Assembly (NCBI GenBank): GCA_035250025.1
Contig: DATFFO010000200.1
Span: forward strand, 1-21,394
Direction of reading: 5' to 3'
Source of the DNA: DATFFO01 sp035250025
GTDB lineage: Bacteria; Actinomycetota; Acidimicrobiia; Spongiisociales; ZC4RG35
DNA length: 21,394 nt
The notes under the pieces were generated by a model, which worked only from the letters and a program-made list of their open reading frames with translations, made no database searches and was not told where the DNA came from. Below are positions 7,371 to 15,113 of this stretch, one piece after another (the first letter of the stretch is position 1; each line of letters opens with the position of its first letter). The translations under genes were made by a program, and so were the position numbers.

Positions 7371-7808
7371 TCAGGAGGCCGGATTCGGCTCCTCGACGTC
7401 CACGGCCTCCACCATCGAGTTGAGGATGGCCAGATCGGATCGGCGCACTGCCAGACCCGCCGGGTGCGGCTGGCGCATCATCTGGATGGCGGCGAGGAAG
7501 CGGTCGACGAGCGCCGCCTCCCCCTCCTGGGCGACGCGCTCGAGGTCGATTGTGCTGGCGGGTTGCGATTCGTCGCCGACCGGCTCGCCGATCGATGGAA
7601 TGAGTTGTTGGACGGGCAGGTCGTACAGCCGGGCGAGCCGCGCCAGGCGATGGACTGAGAGCGACCGCTCACCGCGTTCGTATGCTCCGAGGACCGAGGC
7701 CTTGAACTCCTGACGGCTGATCGCCTCGACTTCGGTCAGAGACAGGCCTCGTCGACGCCGCGCCGCCCGCAACCGACCGCCCAATGCGGCGTTGAACCCT
7801 TCTTCCAC
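7371..7808 (-). CDS. bldD: BldD-like XRE-family transcriptional regulator
   Basis: The product is 145 residues. The N-terminal HTH-XRE domain (about 7-71) reads LGGRLRAARRRRGLSLTEVE, then SVLGAYERGERSLSVHRLARLARLYDLPVQQLIP in two adjoining stretches, closely following Streptomyces BldD. A linker (72-86) leads to a C-terminal domain that begins TIDLERVAQ and contains RRSDLAIL. In Streptomyces BldD this domain binds a c-di-GMP tetramer through an RGD-x8-RxxD signature. Here RRSD (122-125) keeps the second half, but the first half is MRQ (111-113), so ligand binding is uncertain. The start is GTG 7808 with GGGAGG upstream at about 11 nt. It lies 31 nt downstream of rsmE. Its targets are unknown. 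Confidence 0.88.
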   Translation of the reverse strand: MEEGFNAALGGRLRAARRRRGLSLTEVEAISRQEFKASVLGAYERGERSLSVHRLARLARLYDLPVQQLIPSIGEPVGDESQPASTIDLERVAQEGEAALVDRFLAAIQMMRQPHPAGLAVRRSDLAILNSMVEAVDVEEPNPAS

Positions 7809-7839
7809 GACCTATCCAGCCTCCCTCGGAGCGCAAAGC

Positions 7840-8499
7840 TTAGTGGTGAGGGCCGGCACCCGGCCTCCTTATCAGAGCATGCGACCCGACGAGCGCCGCC
7901 GTCTCGACCCGGAGGATCGTGGTGCCGAGAGAGAACGTGGCGGCTCCGGGCGGGATCTCGTCCGGATCCAGTCCGCCCTCCGGGCCCACGAGAAGCGTCT
8001 GACGATGGGCAGGGGGCGAATCTGAGCCTGTGAGGTCGGCAACGACGAGGTCGTGGGGGTCGAGGTCGTCCAGGGTGGTGGTGCCCAACTCCAGCAGCCA
8101 TGCCCCCCGGCTCTGCTCGAGGGCGCCCGCCGCCCAGGCCACCGCCTTTTCGGGCGGGGGCGGGCGGCCGTCAGTGCGGCGGGTCCGACACCAGAGCAGG
8201 CGCGCCACGCCGAGTTCGGCCGCCTTCTCTACGAGGAAGCGGAGTCGGTCGCGAGAGCTCGGTGGCGCCACCACCAGATTCAGATTGCCGGGACGAGCGA
8301 CCGGAGCCTCCTCGCCCCTCTCGATCTCGCCCGCCACGAGCCTCCCGGAACCGACGATGCCGGCGCCGTCCGTGTACGACACATCCTCGCCTTCGACCAG
8401 CCGCAGCACACGCCGCAAATGGTGGCCCTGCTCGTCGGCGAGCGGAATGGCGGGGCCGTGCCAGGGAGCCGGGAGATGGAGGTGGGGGACGTGCCCCAT
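7840..8499 (-). CDS. rsmE: 16S rRNA (uracil1498-N3)-methyltransferase RsmE
   Basis: RsmE methylates U1498 of 16S rRNA using S-adenosylmethionine and has a SPOUT trefoil-knot fold. The N-terminal PUA-like part shows HHLRRVLRLVEGE (26-38). The knot motifs are LVGPEGGLDPDE and the nearly invariant LGTTILRVETAAL near the C-terminus, where the family has LG-x-RILRxETA. At 219 residues it is slightly shorter than the usual ~240. The start is ATG 8499. It follows dnaJ by 40 nt, the classic dnaJ-rsmE order of Gram-positive bacteria, and is probably co-transcribed with it. Confidence 0.95.
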   Translation of the reverse strand: MGHVPHLHLPAPWHGPAIPLADEQGHHLRRVLRLVEGEDVSYTDGAGIVGSGRLVAGEIERGEEAPVARPGNLNLVVAPPSSRDRLRFLVEKAAELGVARLLWCRTRRTDGRPPPPEKAVAWAAGALEQSRGAWLLELGTTTLDDLDPHDLVVADLTGSDSPPAHRQTLLVGPEGGLDPDEIPPGAATFSLGTTILRVETAALVGSHALIRRPGAGPHH

Positions 8500-8539
8500 C
8501 AGGCCGTCGGGCCGCGGTCTGCATCGGGACCGGCGGGCG

Positions 8540-9634
8540 TTATCTGCGTGCCTTCTTGCGCCATCGGCTCGGCTCGGTGGGCTGCTCTTTGCGCAATTCG
8601 GCGTAGCGCCGAAGGAGGTCCTCCTCCTCCGGGCCCAACTCGACCGGGACCACCACGTCGGCTACCACGATCATGTCGCCGCGCCCCCGTCGGCCCAGCC
8701 GGCCCATCCCTTCGCCGCGCACTCTCGTGACCCAGCCCGGCTGCGTGCCCCGGGGGACCTCGACGGTGTCGGTGCCGCCGTCGAGCAGCGGGATCTCCAC
8801 CGTGGTGCCCAGGGCCGCCTCGGAGAGCCCAATCGTGGCGTGGTAGACGACATCGTCTCCCTCCCGGCGGAAGCGCTCGTCGGAGGCGACCACGATCTCG
8901 ACGAAGAGGTCGCCGGGCGCGACGCCGAAGCCTGCCGCCTCGCCGCGGCCGGTGATGCGGAGGCGGGTGCCAGTGCTGACCCCCGGGGGAATCTCGACTT
9001 TCACCGTCTGCTCGGCCGACTCGACGCCCCGGCCGGCACAGGCGTCACATGCCTCGTCGACGAGGGTGCCGACCCCACCACAGTCCGGACAGGTGGAGAC
9101 GGTCATCATCGTTCCGAGGAAGGACCGGCGAGCAACCCTCACCTGCCCCGCGCCACCGCAGGTACTGCACGTGATGCGGCTGGTACCTGGGGCGGTGCCG
9201 TCCCCTCCGCACGTGGAGCAGGCCCGGTCGGCGTGGTACGACACCTCGGTGTTGACGCCGAAGGCGGCTTCGGCCAGCGTCACCTGGGTCTGCACGAGGA
9301 TGTCGCGACCCCGTGCCCGGCCTCGTGCGCCATCGCTTGCGAACGGACCGGCGTCACCGAAGACCGACCGCAAGAGGTCGTCGAGCCCTCCAAACCCACC
9401 GCCGAAGAGATCCCCAATGTCGATGGTGTCGCCCCGGTCGTAGCGGGCGCGTCGCTCCGGTTGGCGCAGCACCTCGTACGCCTCGGCCGCCTGGCGAAAG
9501 CGCTCGGCGGCGGCAGGGTCGTCGGGATTGGCGTCGGGATGGGAGTCGCGGGCGATTATGCGGAAGGCCCGCTTGATCTCCTCGGTCGAGGCGTCGCGCT
9601 CGACGCCGAGGACGGCGTAGTAGTCGATTGCCAC
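8540..9634 (-). CDS. dnaJ: Chaperone DnaJ (type I)
   Basis: The product is 364 residues. The J domain (1-68) contains HPD (32-34). A short Gly/Phe region (73-98) follows. The zinc domain has all four CxxCxGxG motifs, at 139-146, 156-163, 182-189 and 196-203. The C-terminal substrate-binding domains contain VEIPPGVSTGTRLRITGRGE. As a type I J-protein it stimulates DnaK ATPase and delivers unfolded clients. The start is GTG 9634, which aligns with the canonical J-domain N-terminus. There is no Shine-Dalgarno, but TAATCT lies 7 nt upstream, fitting leaderless initiation. It follows hrcA by 51 nt; dnaK and grpE are not in the window, so this is the hrcA-dnaJ arrangement. Confidence 0.98.
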   Translation of the reverse strand: MAIDYYAVLGVERDASTEEIKRAFRIIARDSHPDANPDDPAAAERFRQAAEAYEVLRQPERRARYDRGDTIDIGDLFGGGFGGLDDLLRSVFGDAGPFASDGARGRARGRDILVQTQVTLAEAAFGVNTEVSYHADRACSTCGGDGTAPGTSRITCSTCGGAGQVRVARRSFLGTMMTVSTCPDCGGVGTLVDEACDACAGRGVESAEQTVKVEIPPGVSTGTRLRITGRGEAAGFGVAPGDLFVEIVVASDERFRREGDDVVYHATIGLSEAALGTTVEIPLLDGGTDTVEVPRGTQPGWVTRVRGEGMGRLGRRGRGDMIVVADVVVPVELGPEEEDLLRRYAELRKEQPTEPSRWRKKARR

Positions 9635-9641
9635 GGCAGAG

Positions 9642-9647
9642 AGATTA
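9642..9647 (-). promoter_or_regulatory. -10-like TAATCT box 7 nt before dnaJ
   Basis: TAATCT on the minus strand (9647-9642) is separated from the dnaJ GTG by exactly 7 nt, the spacing expected when transcription starts at the first codon. No convincing -35 is visible, and dnaJ could also be read from the hrcA transcript. Confidence 0.35.
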
Positions 9648-9685
9648 CGGGACGATCGGAATCGTGGGGAACCGGGCGGCGGTGG

Positions 9686-10678
9686 TCACGACTGGATTCG
9701 ATCCTCGAGCTCGCGCGAGACCTGCTCGACGACGGAGATGGCGCGGCGGTAATTCATCCGCATCGGCCCGATGACACCCACGGTTCCCGAGGCCGATCCC
9801 GATTCGTAGGTCGTCGACACAACGGCCATGTCGACGTCGGCGACGGGGAGCTCGGATCCGATCTGGATCGATGTCCCCGGCGTGCGAGCCAGGATGTTGA
9901 GCATGATTGCCTCGCGCTCGACAACCTCGAGCACCCGCTGGACCTCGGACAGGTCTTCCCACACGGTGGCCATCTGCCGGGTTCCGTCGACGAACACGTC
10001 GGAGCCCGCCCCGGCGGCGCGCTCGACCATGGCGAGGACGGCATCCGCCGCCGACGCCGCCTCCTGACCGAGGGCGCCGAGGTCCTCGAAGCGGACCGAC
10101 ACCTTGGCGCCCACCCCTGAGCCGACCGCCGTGCGGCTGATGAGATTCTCGACATCGGCGAGCTCACCGGCATCTATCGGGCGTTCGAGCCGCACCCGCT
10201 CCTGGAGGATCCGGCCACCCTCGGTGACGATCATCGAAAGCAAGACGTCGGGTGTGAGCTGGACGAGGTGGATGTCACGGATCTTCTCGCCCAGGACACC
10301 GGGAGCGACGACAACGGCTGGGAGCTGGGTCACGTCGGCCAGGAGGCGCGAGGTTGCCTTCAGGAGCTTGCTCAGCTCGAGATGGACCGAATCGAAGAAC
10401 ACGGCGAACTTGGCCTGAGAGACCGAACGAAGGCGGTTGGGGCCGAGGTGGTCGACGTAGTAGCGGTAGGCGGTGGCGGTGGGGATGCGGCCCGCCGACG
10501 TGTGAGGCTGGGCGACGAAGCCGTCGCGCTCGAGGGCGGCCAGTTCCGACCGCACCGTGGCGGTGGACACGCCGAGATCGGTCAGCTCGCAGATCGTGCG
10601 TGAGCTGACCGGCTCACCCGAACGGATGTACTCCTCCACGAGCGTGCGGAGGATCTCCTTACGCCGGTCCTCCAACAT
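9686..10678 (-). CDS. hrcA: Heat-inducible transcription repressor HrcA
   Basis: The product is 330 residues. The N-terminal winged helix (about 1-80) reads RRKEILRTLVEEYIRSGEPV, then SSRTI and TATVRSELAALERDGFV, and contains the family stretch HTSAGRIPT. The GAF-like dimerisation domain contains SMIVTEGGRILQERV, and the C-terminus ends IGPMRMNYRRAISVVEQVS, a strong HrcA signature. HrcA represses groE and dnaK operons by binding the CIRCE element. The start is ATG 10678 (MLEDRRKEIL); an upstream in-frame start would add 13 unrelated residues. No CIRCE repeat is visible upstream of hrcA or dnaJ in this window, so its targets probably lie elsewhere. Confidence 0.98.
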   Translation of the reverse strand: MLEDRRKEILRTLVEEYIRSGEPVSSRTICELTDLGVSTATVRSELAALERDGFVAQPHTSAGRIPTATAYRYYVDHLGPNRLRSVSQAKFAVFFDSVHLELSKLLKATSRLLADVTQLPAVVVAPGVLGEKIRDIHLVQLTPDVLLSMIVTEGGRILQERVRLERPIDAGELADVENLISRTAVGSGVGAKVSVRFEDLGALGQEAASAADAVLAMVERAAGAGSDVFVDGTRQMATVWEDLSEVQRVLEVVEREAIMLNILARTPGTSIQIGSELPVADVDMAVVSTTYESGSASGTVGVIGPMRMNYRRAISVVEQVSRELEDRIQS

Positions 10679-10685
10679 GATCGGT

Positions 10686-10691
10686 AGGTTA
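10686..10691 (-). promoter_or_regulatory. -10-like TAACCT box 7 nt before hrcA
   Basis: TAACCT on the minus strand (10691-10686) is exactly 7 nt from the hrcA ATG, with no Shine-Dalgarno between them, suggesting a leaderless transcript. A -35 is not evident. Confidence 0.35.
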
Positions 10692-10708
10692 CCCGCACCC
10701 AGCCTTTG

Positions 10709-10729
10709 TCCCCCCACTCCGTGGGGGGA
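10709..10729 (-). terminator. GC-rich hairpin after hemW
   Basis: Bases 10709-10717 and 10721-10729 form a perfect 9-bp stem (T, six C, A, C against its complement) around a TCC loop, in the 69-nt gap between the hemW stop and the hrcA start. Neither strand has a T-tract after it, so it would act as an I-shaped or Rho-assisted terminator if at all. Confidence 0.45.
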
Positions 10730-10747
10730 AGGTCTGCCGTCTCCGTC

Positions 10748-11908
10748 TTATGGGGAGCGGAGGCCGAGGACCGCCCGCTCGACCTCATCAGTGAGCAGTG
10801 GCCTTGTCACCCGTAAGCGTTCCCCGTCGTGGCTGATGACGTCGGCGTCGAGGAGCCGGGCACCGTCGGGGCTGGCCAGGAGCGCCTCCACGCCGGGGCC
10901 GTGGGCCACGCCGGCCACCCGGCGCAGACCGACAAAGAGGCGGTCTGTCTCCGCGTCCCAGCCGGCGAGGCGCTCGGAGCTTGCTCGCGGACTGGCTCCG
11001 GCCTCTACCCGGTCGAGATAGGCGTCCAGACGGCGGATGTTGGCGAAGCGTTCGCCGTTCAGGAAGCCGTGGGCGCCATTGCCGAAGGCGGCGTATTCTC
11101 CTTGCGCCCAGACCGCCAGGTTGTAGCGGCACTCGTGGCCGGGACGGGCCCAGTTGGACACCTCGTAGCGAACGAAGCCGGCCGCAGTGAGAACCCGGTC
11201 GGCCGCCTCCCACTCGTCGGCCTGCAGGTCCGGGTCCGGGGCCGGGGCCCCACCTGCCACCGCCCGGCCCAGGGGCGTGCCCCGCTCGACGGTGAGGGCG
11301 TAGCACGACACGTGGTCGGTGCCGAGAGCGACTGCCTGCTCGAGGGTCAACTCCCACGTTTGCAGCGCTTCGCCCGGAGTCCCGAAGATCAGGTCGATGC
11401 TGACCGAACCGAAGCCGGCCGCCCGCGCCACCGTCACGGCGCTGCCGATGGCCTCAGGTTGGTGGCGCCGACCCAGGGACACCAGGACCCGGTCGTCGAA
11501 AGACTGGGCACCGAATGAGACCCTGGTGTAGCCCGCCGCAACCAGCTCGCCGGCGAGTCGCGGCGTCCAATCCTCGGGGTTTGCCTCCAACGTCACCTCG
11601 GCGTCAGGGGCCAGCCCGAAGCGTTCCCGCAGGGCGGCGACAATCAGGGCGAGGCGAACCGCCCCGAACCGGCTCGGTGTCCCTCCGCCCACGAACACTG
11701 CGTCGAGCGGGCGCCACGGCGGCGCAGAGGCGATCTCTCGCTCGAGGGCAGAGAGATAACGGTCGGCGAGGTCGTCGCGGCCTGCCACGACCGCAAAGTC
11801 GCAGTAGGGGCAGACCCGGGCGCAGAACGGCACGTGCACGTAGGCCGAGGCGAAGTCGTGGGCGGCATCGGCCCGACCCACCGAGTCAGGCGCCTCAGTC
11901 TTCAACAC
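10748..11908 (-). CDS. hemW: Radical SAM heme chaperone HemW
   Basis: The product is 386 residues. The radical-SAM cluster motif C-x3-C-x2-C is at C29, C33 and C36 (CARVCPYC). F38 stands where coproporphyrinogen dehydrogenase HemN has a fourth cysteine, which assigns this to HemW. GGGTPS is at 74-79 and LEANP at 107-111. HemW is thought to deliver heme to proteins rather than to synthesise it. The reported HNxxYW heme motif is altered to YNLAVW (262-267). The start is GTG 11908, with GGAGG 6 nt upstream. It overlaps the end of lepA by 14 nt, the usual lepA-hemW order. Confidence 0.95.
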   Translation of the reverse strand: MLKTEAPDSVGRADAAHDFASAYVHVPFCARVCPYCDFAVVAGRDDLADRYLSALEREIASAPPWRPLDAVFVGGGTPSRFGAVRLALIVAALRERFGLAPDAEVTLEANPEDWTPRLAGELVAAGYTRVSFGAQSFDDRVLVSLGRRHQPEAIGSAVTVARAAGFGSVSIDLIFGTPGEALQTWELTLEQAVALGTDHVSCYALTVERGTPLGRAVAGGAPAPDPDLQADEWEAADRVLTAAGFVRYEVSNWARPGHECRYNLAVWAQGEYAAFGNGAHGFLNGERFANIRRLDAYLDRVEAGASPRASSERLAGWDAETDRLFVGLRRVAGVAHGPGVEALLASPDGARLLDADVISHDGERLRVTRPLLTDEVERAVLGLRSP

Positions 11909-13697
11909 GGAGAGCCTCCACGAAGGCCTCCTGGGGAACCTCGACCGAACCCACCATCTTCATCCGCTTCTTGCCCTCCTTCTGGCGCGAGAGCAGCTTC
12001 TTCTTGCGGGTGATGTCCCCGCCGTAGCATTTGGCGAGCACGTCCTTGCGTTTGGCCTTCACCGTCTCCCGGGAGATGATCCTCCCGCCCACGGCGGCCT
12101 GAATCGGCACGTCGAAGAGCTGGCGAGGGATCAGTTCCTTGAGCCGCTCCACCATCTTCTTGCCGTACTCGGACGACTTGTCGCGGTGGATGATCGACGA
12201 GAAGGCATCGACCGGGGCGCCGTTCAGCAGGATGTCGACTTTGACCAGGTCGGCGGGCCGGTAATCGGAAGGTTCGTAGTCGAGCGAGGCGTAGCCCTTG
12301 GTGCGCGACTTCAGCTGGTCGAAGAAGTCGAAGACCACCTCGGCGAGCGGGACCTGGTAGTCGAGCTCCACTCTCTCCGTGCCGACGTAGCTCATCGTGG
12401 CCATCTCGCCCCTGCGGCCCTGAAGAAGATCCATCACCGTCCCGACATAGTCGGCGGGGGTCAGGATCATGGTTCGCACATAGGGCTCGGAGATCTCGGC
12501 GATCAGGGCGGGATCGGGCAGATCTTGCGGGGAGCGAACCTCGACCTCGCGCTCGTCGGTGGTCGTCACCCGGTAGGCGACGGAGGGAGCGGTGGCGACC
12601 AGGTCGAGGTCGTACTCCCTCTCCAGGCGCTCACGGACGATCTCCATGTGCAGCAGACCCAGGAAGCCGCAGCGGAAGCCGAACCCGAGCGCCTTCGAGG
12701 TCTCCGGTTCCCACACCAGCGAGGCGTCGTTGAGCGAGAGCTTGTCCAGCGCCTCGCGCAAGTCCTCGAAGTCGTCACCGTCGGTCGGGAAGATCCCCGA
12801 GTACACCATCGGTTTCGGCTCGGCGTATCCGGGAAGGGCCGTCGTCGCCCCGGCCCGGGAGCCGGTGACCGTGTCGCCGACCTTGATGCGGTCGATCTCC
12901 TTCTCGCCGGTGATGAGATATCCGACCTCACCGGGCCCGAGCTCGGCGGCCGGGACCACCTTGGGGGTCAGATATCCGATCTCGGTGGCACCGTGGACGT
13001 CGCCGGTGGCCATGAAGCGCACGGACTCACCGCTCCCGAGCCGCCCGTCCACGACGCGCACGTAGCAGACGACCCCGCGGTAGGCGTCGTAGTAGGAGTC
13101 GAAAACGAGCGCACGCAGGGGGGCATCGGGATCACCGGCGGGGGCCGGCACCTCGGCCACCAGGCGCTCGAGCAACTCGTCGATGCCGGCGCCGGTCTTG
13201 GCAGAGACGAGGACGACCGATTCGGGCTCGACGCCGAGCACCCCGGCCACCTCGTCGGCCACCCGATCCGGGTCGGCGGCGGGGAGGTCGATCTTGTTTA
13301 GGGCGGGGATGATCTCCAGTCCGCCATCGACGGCGAGGTAGGCGTTGGCCAGGGTCTGGGCCTGCACGCCCTGGGCGGCGTCCACGAGGAGGAGGGCACC
13401 TTCGCAGGCAGCCAGGGAACGAGATACCTCATAGGAGAAGTCGACGTGGCCCGGCGTGTCGATCAGGTTGAGCACGTAGCTGGCGCCATCCCGGGCGGTG
13501 TAGGAAAGCCGGACCGTCTGGGCCTTGATCGTGATCCCCCGCTCCCGCTCCAGGTCCATCGAATCGAGTATCTGCTCGCGCATCTCCCGCGCCGTGACCG
13601 CCCCTGTCCGTTCCAGGAGGCGGTCGGCGAGGGTCGACTTGCCATGGTCGATGTGGGCGATGATGGAGAAGTTGCGGATGCGCGCTTGCGGTGTCAC
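11895..13697 (-). CDS. lepA: Elongation factor 4 (LepA)
   Basis: The product is 600 residues, the normal length. LepA is a ribosome-bound translational GTPase, implicated in back-translocation and in 30S biogenesis or initiation. The GTPase motifs are G1 AHIDHGKST (14-22), an ERERGITIKAQ effector region (50-60), G3 DTPGHVDF and G4 NKIDLP. EF-G-like domains follow, including FRCGFLGLLHMEIVRERLER as a signature. The LepA-specific C-terminal domain ends with KCYGGDITRKKKLLSRQKEG. The start is GTG 13697 (MTPQARIRNFSIIAHIDHGK), without a strong Shine-Dalgarno. It is divergent from rpsT across 120 bp and overlaps hemW downstream. Confidence 0.99.
   Translation of the reverse strand: MTPQARIRNFSIIAHIDHGKSTLADRLLERTGAVTAREMREQILDSMDLERERGITIKAQTVRLSYTARDGASYVLNLIDTPGHVDFSYEVSRSLAACEGALLLVDAAQGVQAQTLANAYLAVDGGLEIIPALNKIDLPAADPDRVADEVAGVLGVEPESVVLVSAKTGAGIDELLERLVAEVPAPAGDPDAPLRALVFDSYYDAYRGVVCYVRVVDGRLGSGESVRFMATGDVHGATEIGYLTPKVVPAAELGPGEVGYLITGEKEIDRIKVGDTVTGSRAGATTALPGYAEPKPMVYSGIFPTDGDDFEDLREALDKLSLNDASLVWEPETSKALGFGFRCGFLGLLHMEIVRERLEREYDLDLVATAPSVAYRVTTTDEREVEVRSPQDLPDPALIAEISEPYVRTMILTPADYVGTVMDLLQGRRGEMATMSYVGTERVELDYQVPLAEVVFDFFDQLKSRTKGYASLDYEPSDYRPADLVKVDILLNGAPVDAFSSIIHRDKSSEYGKKMVERLKELIPRQLFDVPIQAAVGGRIISRETVKAKRKDVLAKCYGGDITRKKKLLSRQKEGKKRMKMVGSVEVPQEAFVEALRVED
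11915..11919 (-). promoter_or_regulatory. hemW ribosome-binding site inside lepA
   Basis: GGAGG on the minus strand lies within the last lepA codons, 6 nt before GTG 11908. It decides the hemW start and implies coupling to lepA translation. Confidence 0.75.
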
Positions 13698-13721
13698 GAG
13701 GTCGCCGGGGTGGGGGGCGGC

Positions 13722-13727
13722 ATTGTA
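13722..13727 (-). promoter_or_regulatory. Candidate lepA -10 box (TACAAT)
   Basis: TACAAT on the minus strand (13727-13722) would start transcription near 13715, about 18 nt before the lepA GTG. No good -35 is visible. It lies on top of the proposed rpsT -35. Confidence 0.35.
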
Positions 13728-13752
13728 CCGGGCGAGGGGGCGCTGCTATCTT
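13723..13752 (+). promoter_or_regulatory. Candidate rpsT promoter
   Basis: TTGTAC (13723-13728) and TATCTT (13747-13752) are separated by 18 bp, a plausible sigma-A type -35/-10 pair. Transcription would begin near 13759, leaving a leader of about 60 nt before rpsT. Confidence 0.5.
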
Positions 13753-13817
13753 GGGGTCTCCCGCCGGACGCCGATGTCGTCGTCCTCGGCCCTTTTCCAC
13801 CACCTCGAGGATTCACC

Positions 13818-14066
13818 ATGGCCAACATCAAGTCCCAGATCAAACGGAATCGCCAGAACGACGTGCGCCGCCTGCGCAACAAGTCGGTCATGAGCGACAT
13901 GAAGACCGCCATCAAGAAGGTCACGACCGCCGCCGAAGCCGGCGAGCCCACCGACGAGCTCTACCGCTCCGCCCAGAAGAAGATCGACAAGGCCGTCTCG
14001 AAGGGCGTCATCAAGGCCCAGACCGGCGCCCGTCGCAAGGCGCGCCTCGCCGCACGAGCCCGCTGA
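13818..14066 (+). CDS. rpsT: 30S ribosomal protein S20
   Basis: The product is 82 residues, Lys/Arg-rich and helical: MANIKSQIKRNRQN, then RLRNKSVMSDMKTAIKK and KAVSKGVIKAQTGARRKARL. This is the bS20 signature; the protein binds 16S rRNA in the body of the 30S subunit. The start is ATG 13818, with GAGG (13807-13810) 7 nt upstream; the same frame is open further upstream, but that extension lacks S20 similarity. It is transcribed opposite to its neighbours, divergent from lepA and convergent with holA, the common placement of rpsT beside holA and lepA. Confidence 0.98.
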   Translation: MANIKSQIKRNRQNDVRRLRNKSVMSDMKTAIKKVTTAAEAGEPTDELYRSAQKKIDKAVSKGVIKAQTGARRKARLAARAR

Positions 14067-14067
14067 C

Positions 14068-14114
14068 TGAGCGGAAGTACGGTTCTCCCCGCCAGCACCG
14101 TCCCTATCCGCTCA
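14068..14114. terminator. Nested inverted repeats between convergent rpsT and holA
   Basis: TGAGCGG (14068-14074) pairs with CCGCTCA (14108-14114), and inside it ACGGT (14079-14083) pairs with ACCGT (14097-14101). The structure fills the 53-nt gap between the two stop codons and could end transcription in both directions. There is no long T-tract on either side. Confidence 0.45.
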
Positions 14115-14119
14115 CGCCC

Positions 14120-15106
14120 TTAGCGGCCGTACCAGCGGCACAGCGCCACGGTCAGGCGTTCCATCGTCACCCGATGTGATTCCTCCGGCTGGCTCTTCAA
14201 CACCCGGTCGGCCCTGAGCACGGCACTCTGCGCCAGGCGCAGCGACGAATCCGGCACCCGACCCCGCATCCGCCACAAGCGGTCGGCCCTGCGGTCGGAG
14301 GACTTGGCCCCCAGCCACTCGAACAGAGACTCCCGGTCAGGCGCCGCCGCCGCCAGCGCCTTCCGCCGCAGGTCACCGTCCATGGCACCGATCACCTGCA
14401 GGGGGTGCCCGTGCGTGAGGAAGTCCGCCAACCGCCGCAGAGCCTCGCCGGCATTGCCCTTCTCCACCGCGTCGAGATACAGATAGAGCGGCTCGTCGGG
14501 CCGGTTCCGGAAACGGGTCAGGATCAGGTCGGCGGTGATCTTGCCGCGGTGCTCTCTCAGTTGGTCGAGCGCCCGACCCATCGCCGCAGTGTCGGTGCCG
14601 AAGCGCTGGACGAGGGCGTCGGCGGCGCCCTTTTCGAACACCAGGTCCCGGGACCGGATCTCTTTGTCGAGCCACTGGCCGGCCTGCCGCTCCCACATCT
14701 TGGCGATCGAGATCGTCTCGCCGGATTCCTTGACCACGTCCGCCAGGGCCTTGAGGAGGCGTCCCCCGGCCACCAGCACAACCGTGACCGCGTCCGGATC
14801 CCGCCGGCGGATCAAGTCGGCGACGATGGCAGCCTCCCCGGTCTGCATGAGGTGGGCGTCGACAACCAGAAGACCTTGGGCCTCGCCGAAGAGAGAGCCG
14901 GACTGGAGGACGGGCACCGCCGGCTCCAACTCGGCGCGCAAAGAGCCCTCGCCGTCCTCTCCCGCTCCCCGTCCCGGCACGTCGATGCGGACGATGCCGT
15001 CGCGGGCCACGCCTGCCCGCTCGAACACCGATCGAGCTGCCGCGAGCATCTCTTCTCGCTCGCCGAGACCCGCATTGGCAGGGCCGGAGATGACGACGAA
15101 TGACAT
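14120..15106 (-). CDS. holA: DNA polymerase III delta subunit
   Basis: The product is 328 residues, the usual size for HolA, the clamp-loader subunit that opens the beta clamp. Recognisable parts are the Rossmann-like start MSFVVISG, VPVLQSGSLFGEAQGLLVVD (the family GSLFGxxRLVVV strand), ADLIRRRDPDAVTVVLVAGG, SIAKMWERQAGQWLDKEIRS and the C-terminal TMERLTVALCRWYGR. The assignment rests on architecture plus context (comEC-holA-rpsT). The start is ATG 15106, with GTG 15109 adjacent; the open frame continues upstream through the palindromic element and the PH gene, but that part is shadow sequence. TAGGTT lies 7 nt before the ATG. Confidence 0.92.
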   Translation of the reverse strand: MSFVVISGPANAGLGEREEMLAAARSVFERAGVARDGIVRIDVPGRGAGEDGEGSLRAELEPAVPVLQSGSLFGEAQGLLVVDAHLMQTGEAAIVADLIRRRDPDAVTVVLVAGGRLLKALADVVKESGETISIAKMWERQAGQWLDKEIRSRDLVFEKGAADALVQRFGTDTAAMGRALDQLREHRGKITADLILTRFRNRPDEPLYLYLDAVEKGNAGEALRRLADFLTHGHPLQVIGAMDGDLRRKALAAAAPDRESLFEWLGAKSSDRRADRLWRMRGRVPDSSLRLAQSAVLRADRVLKSQPEESHRVTMERLTVALCRWYGR

Positions 15107-15113
15107 CACCGTC

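Noticed and set aside
7840..7860. TCACCACT-like half site upstream of the bldD-like gene as a possible BldD autoregulatory box.
   Set aside because: Only one half of the Streptomyces BldD palindrome is present and it lies within the rsmE 3' coding end.
8030..10120. Long open frame (about 696 codons) on the + strand across rsmE, dnaJ and hrcA.
   Set aside because: It is antisense to three well-recognised genes, and its translation is low-complexity His/Gly/Asp/Arg sequence without domains. High G+C makes such antisense frames common.
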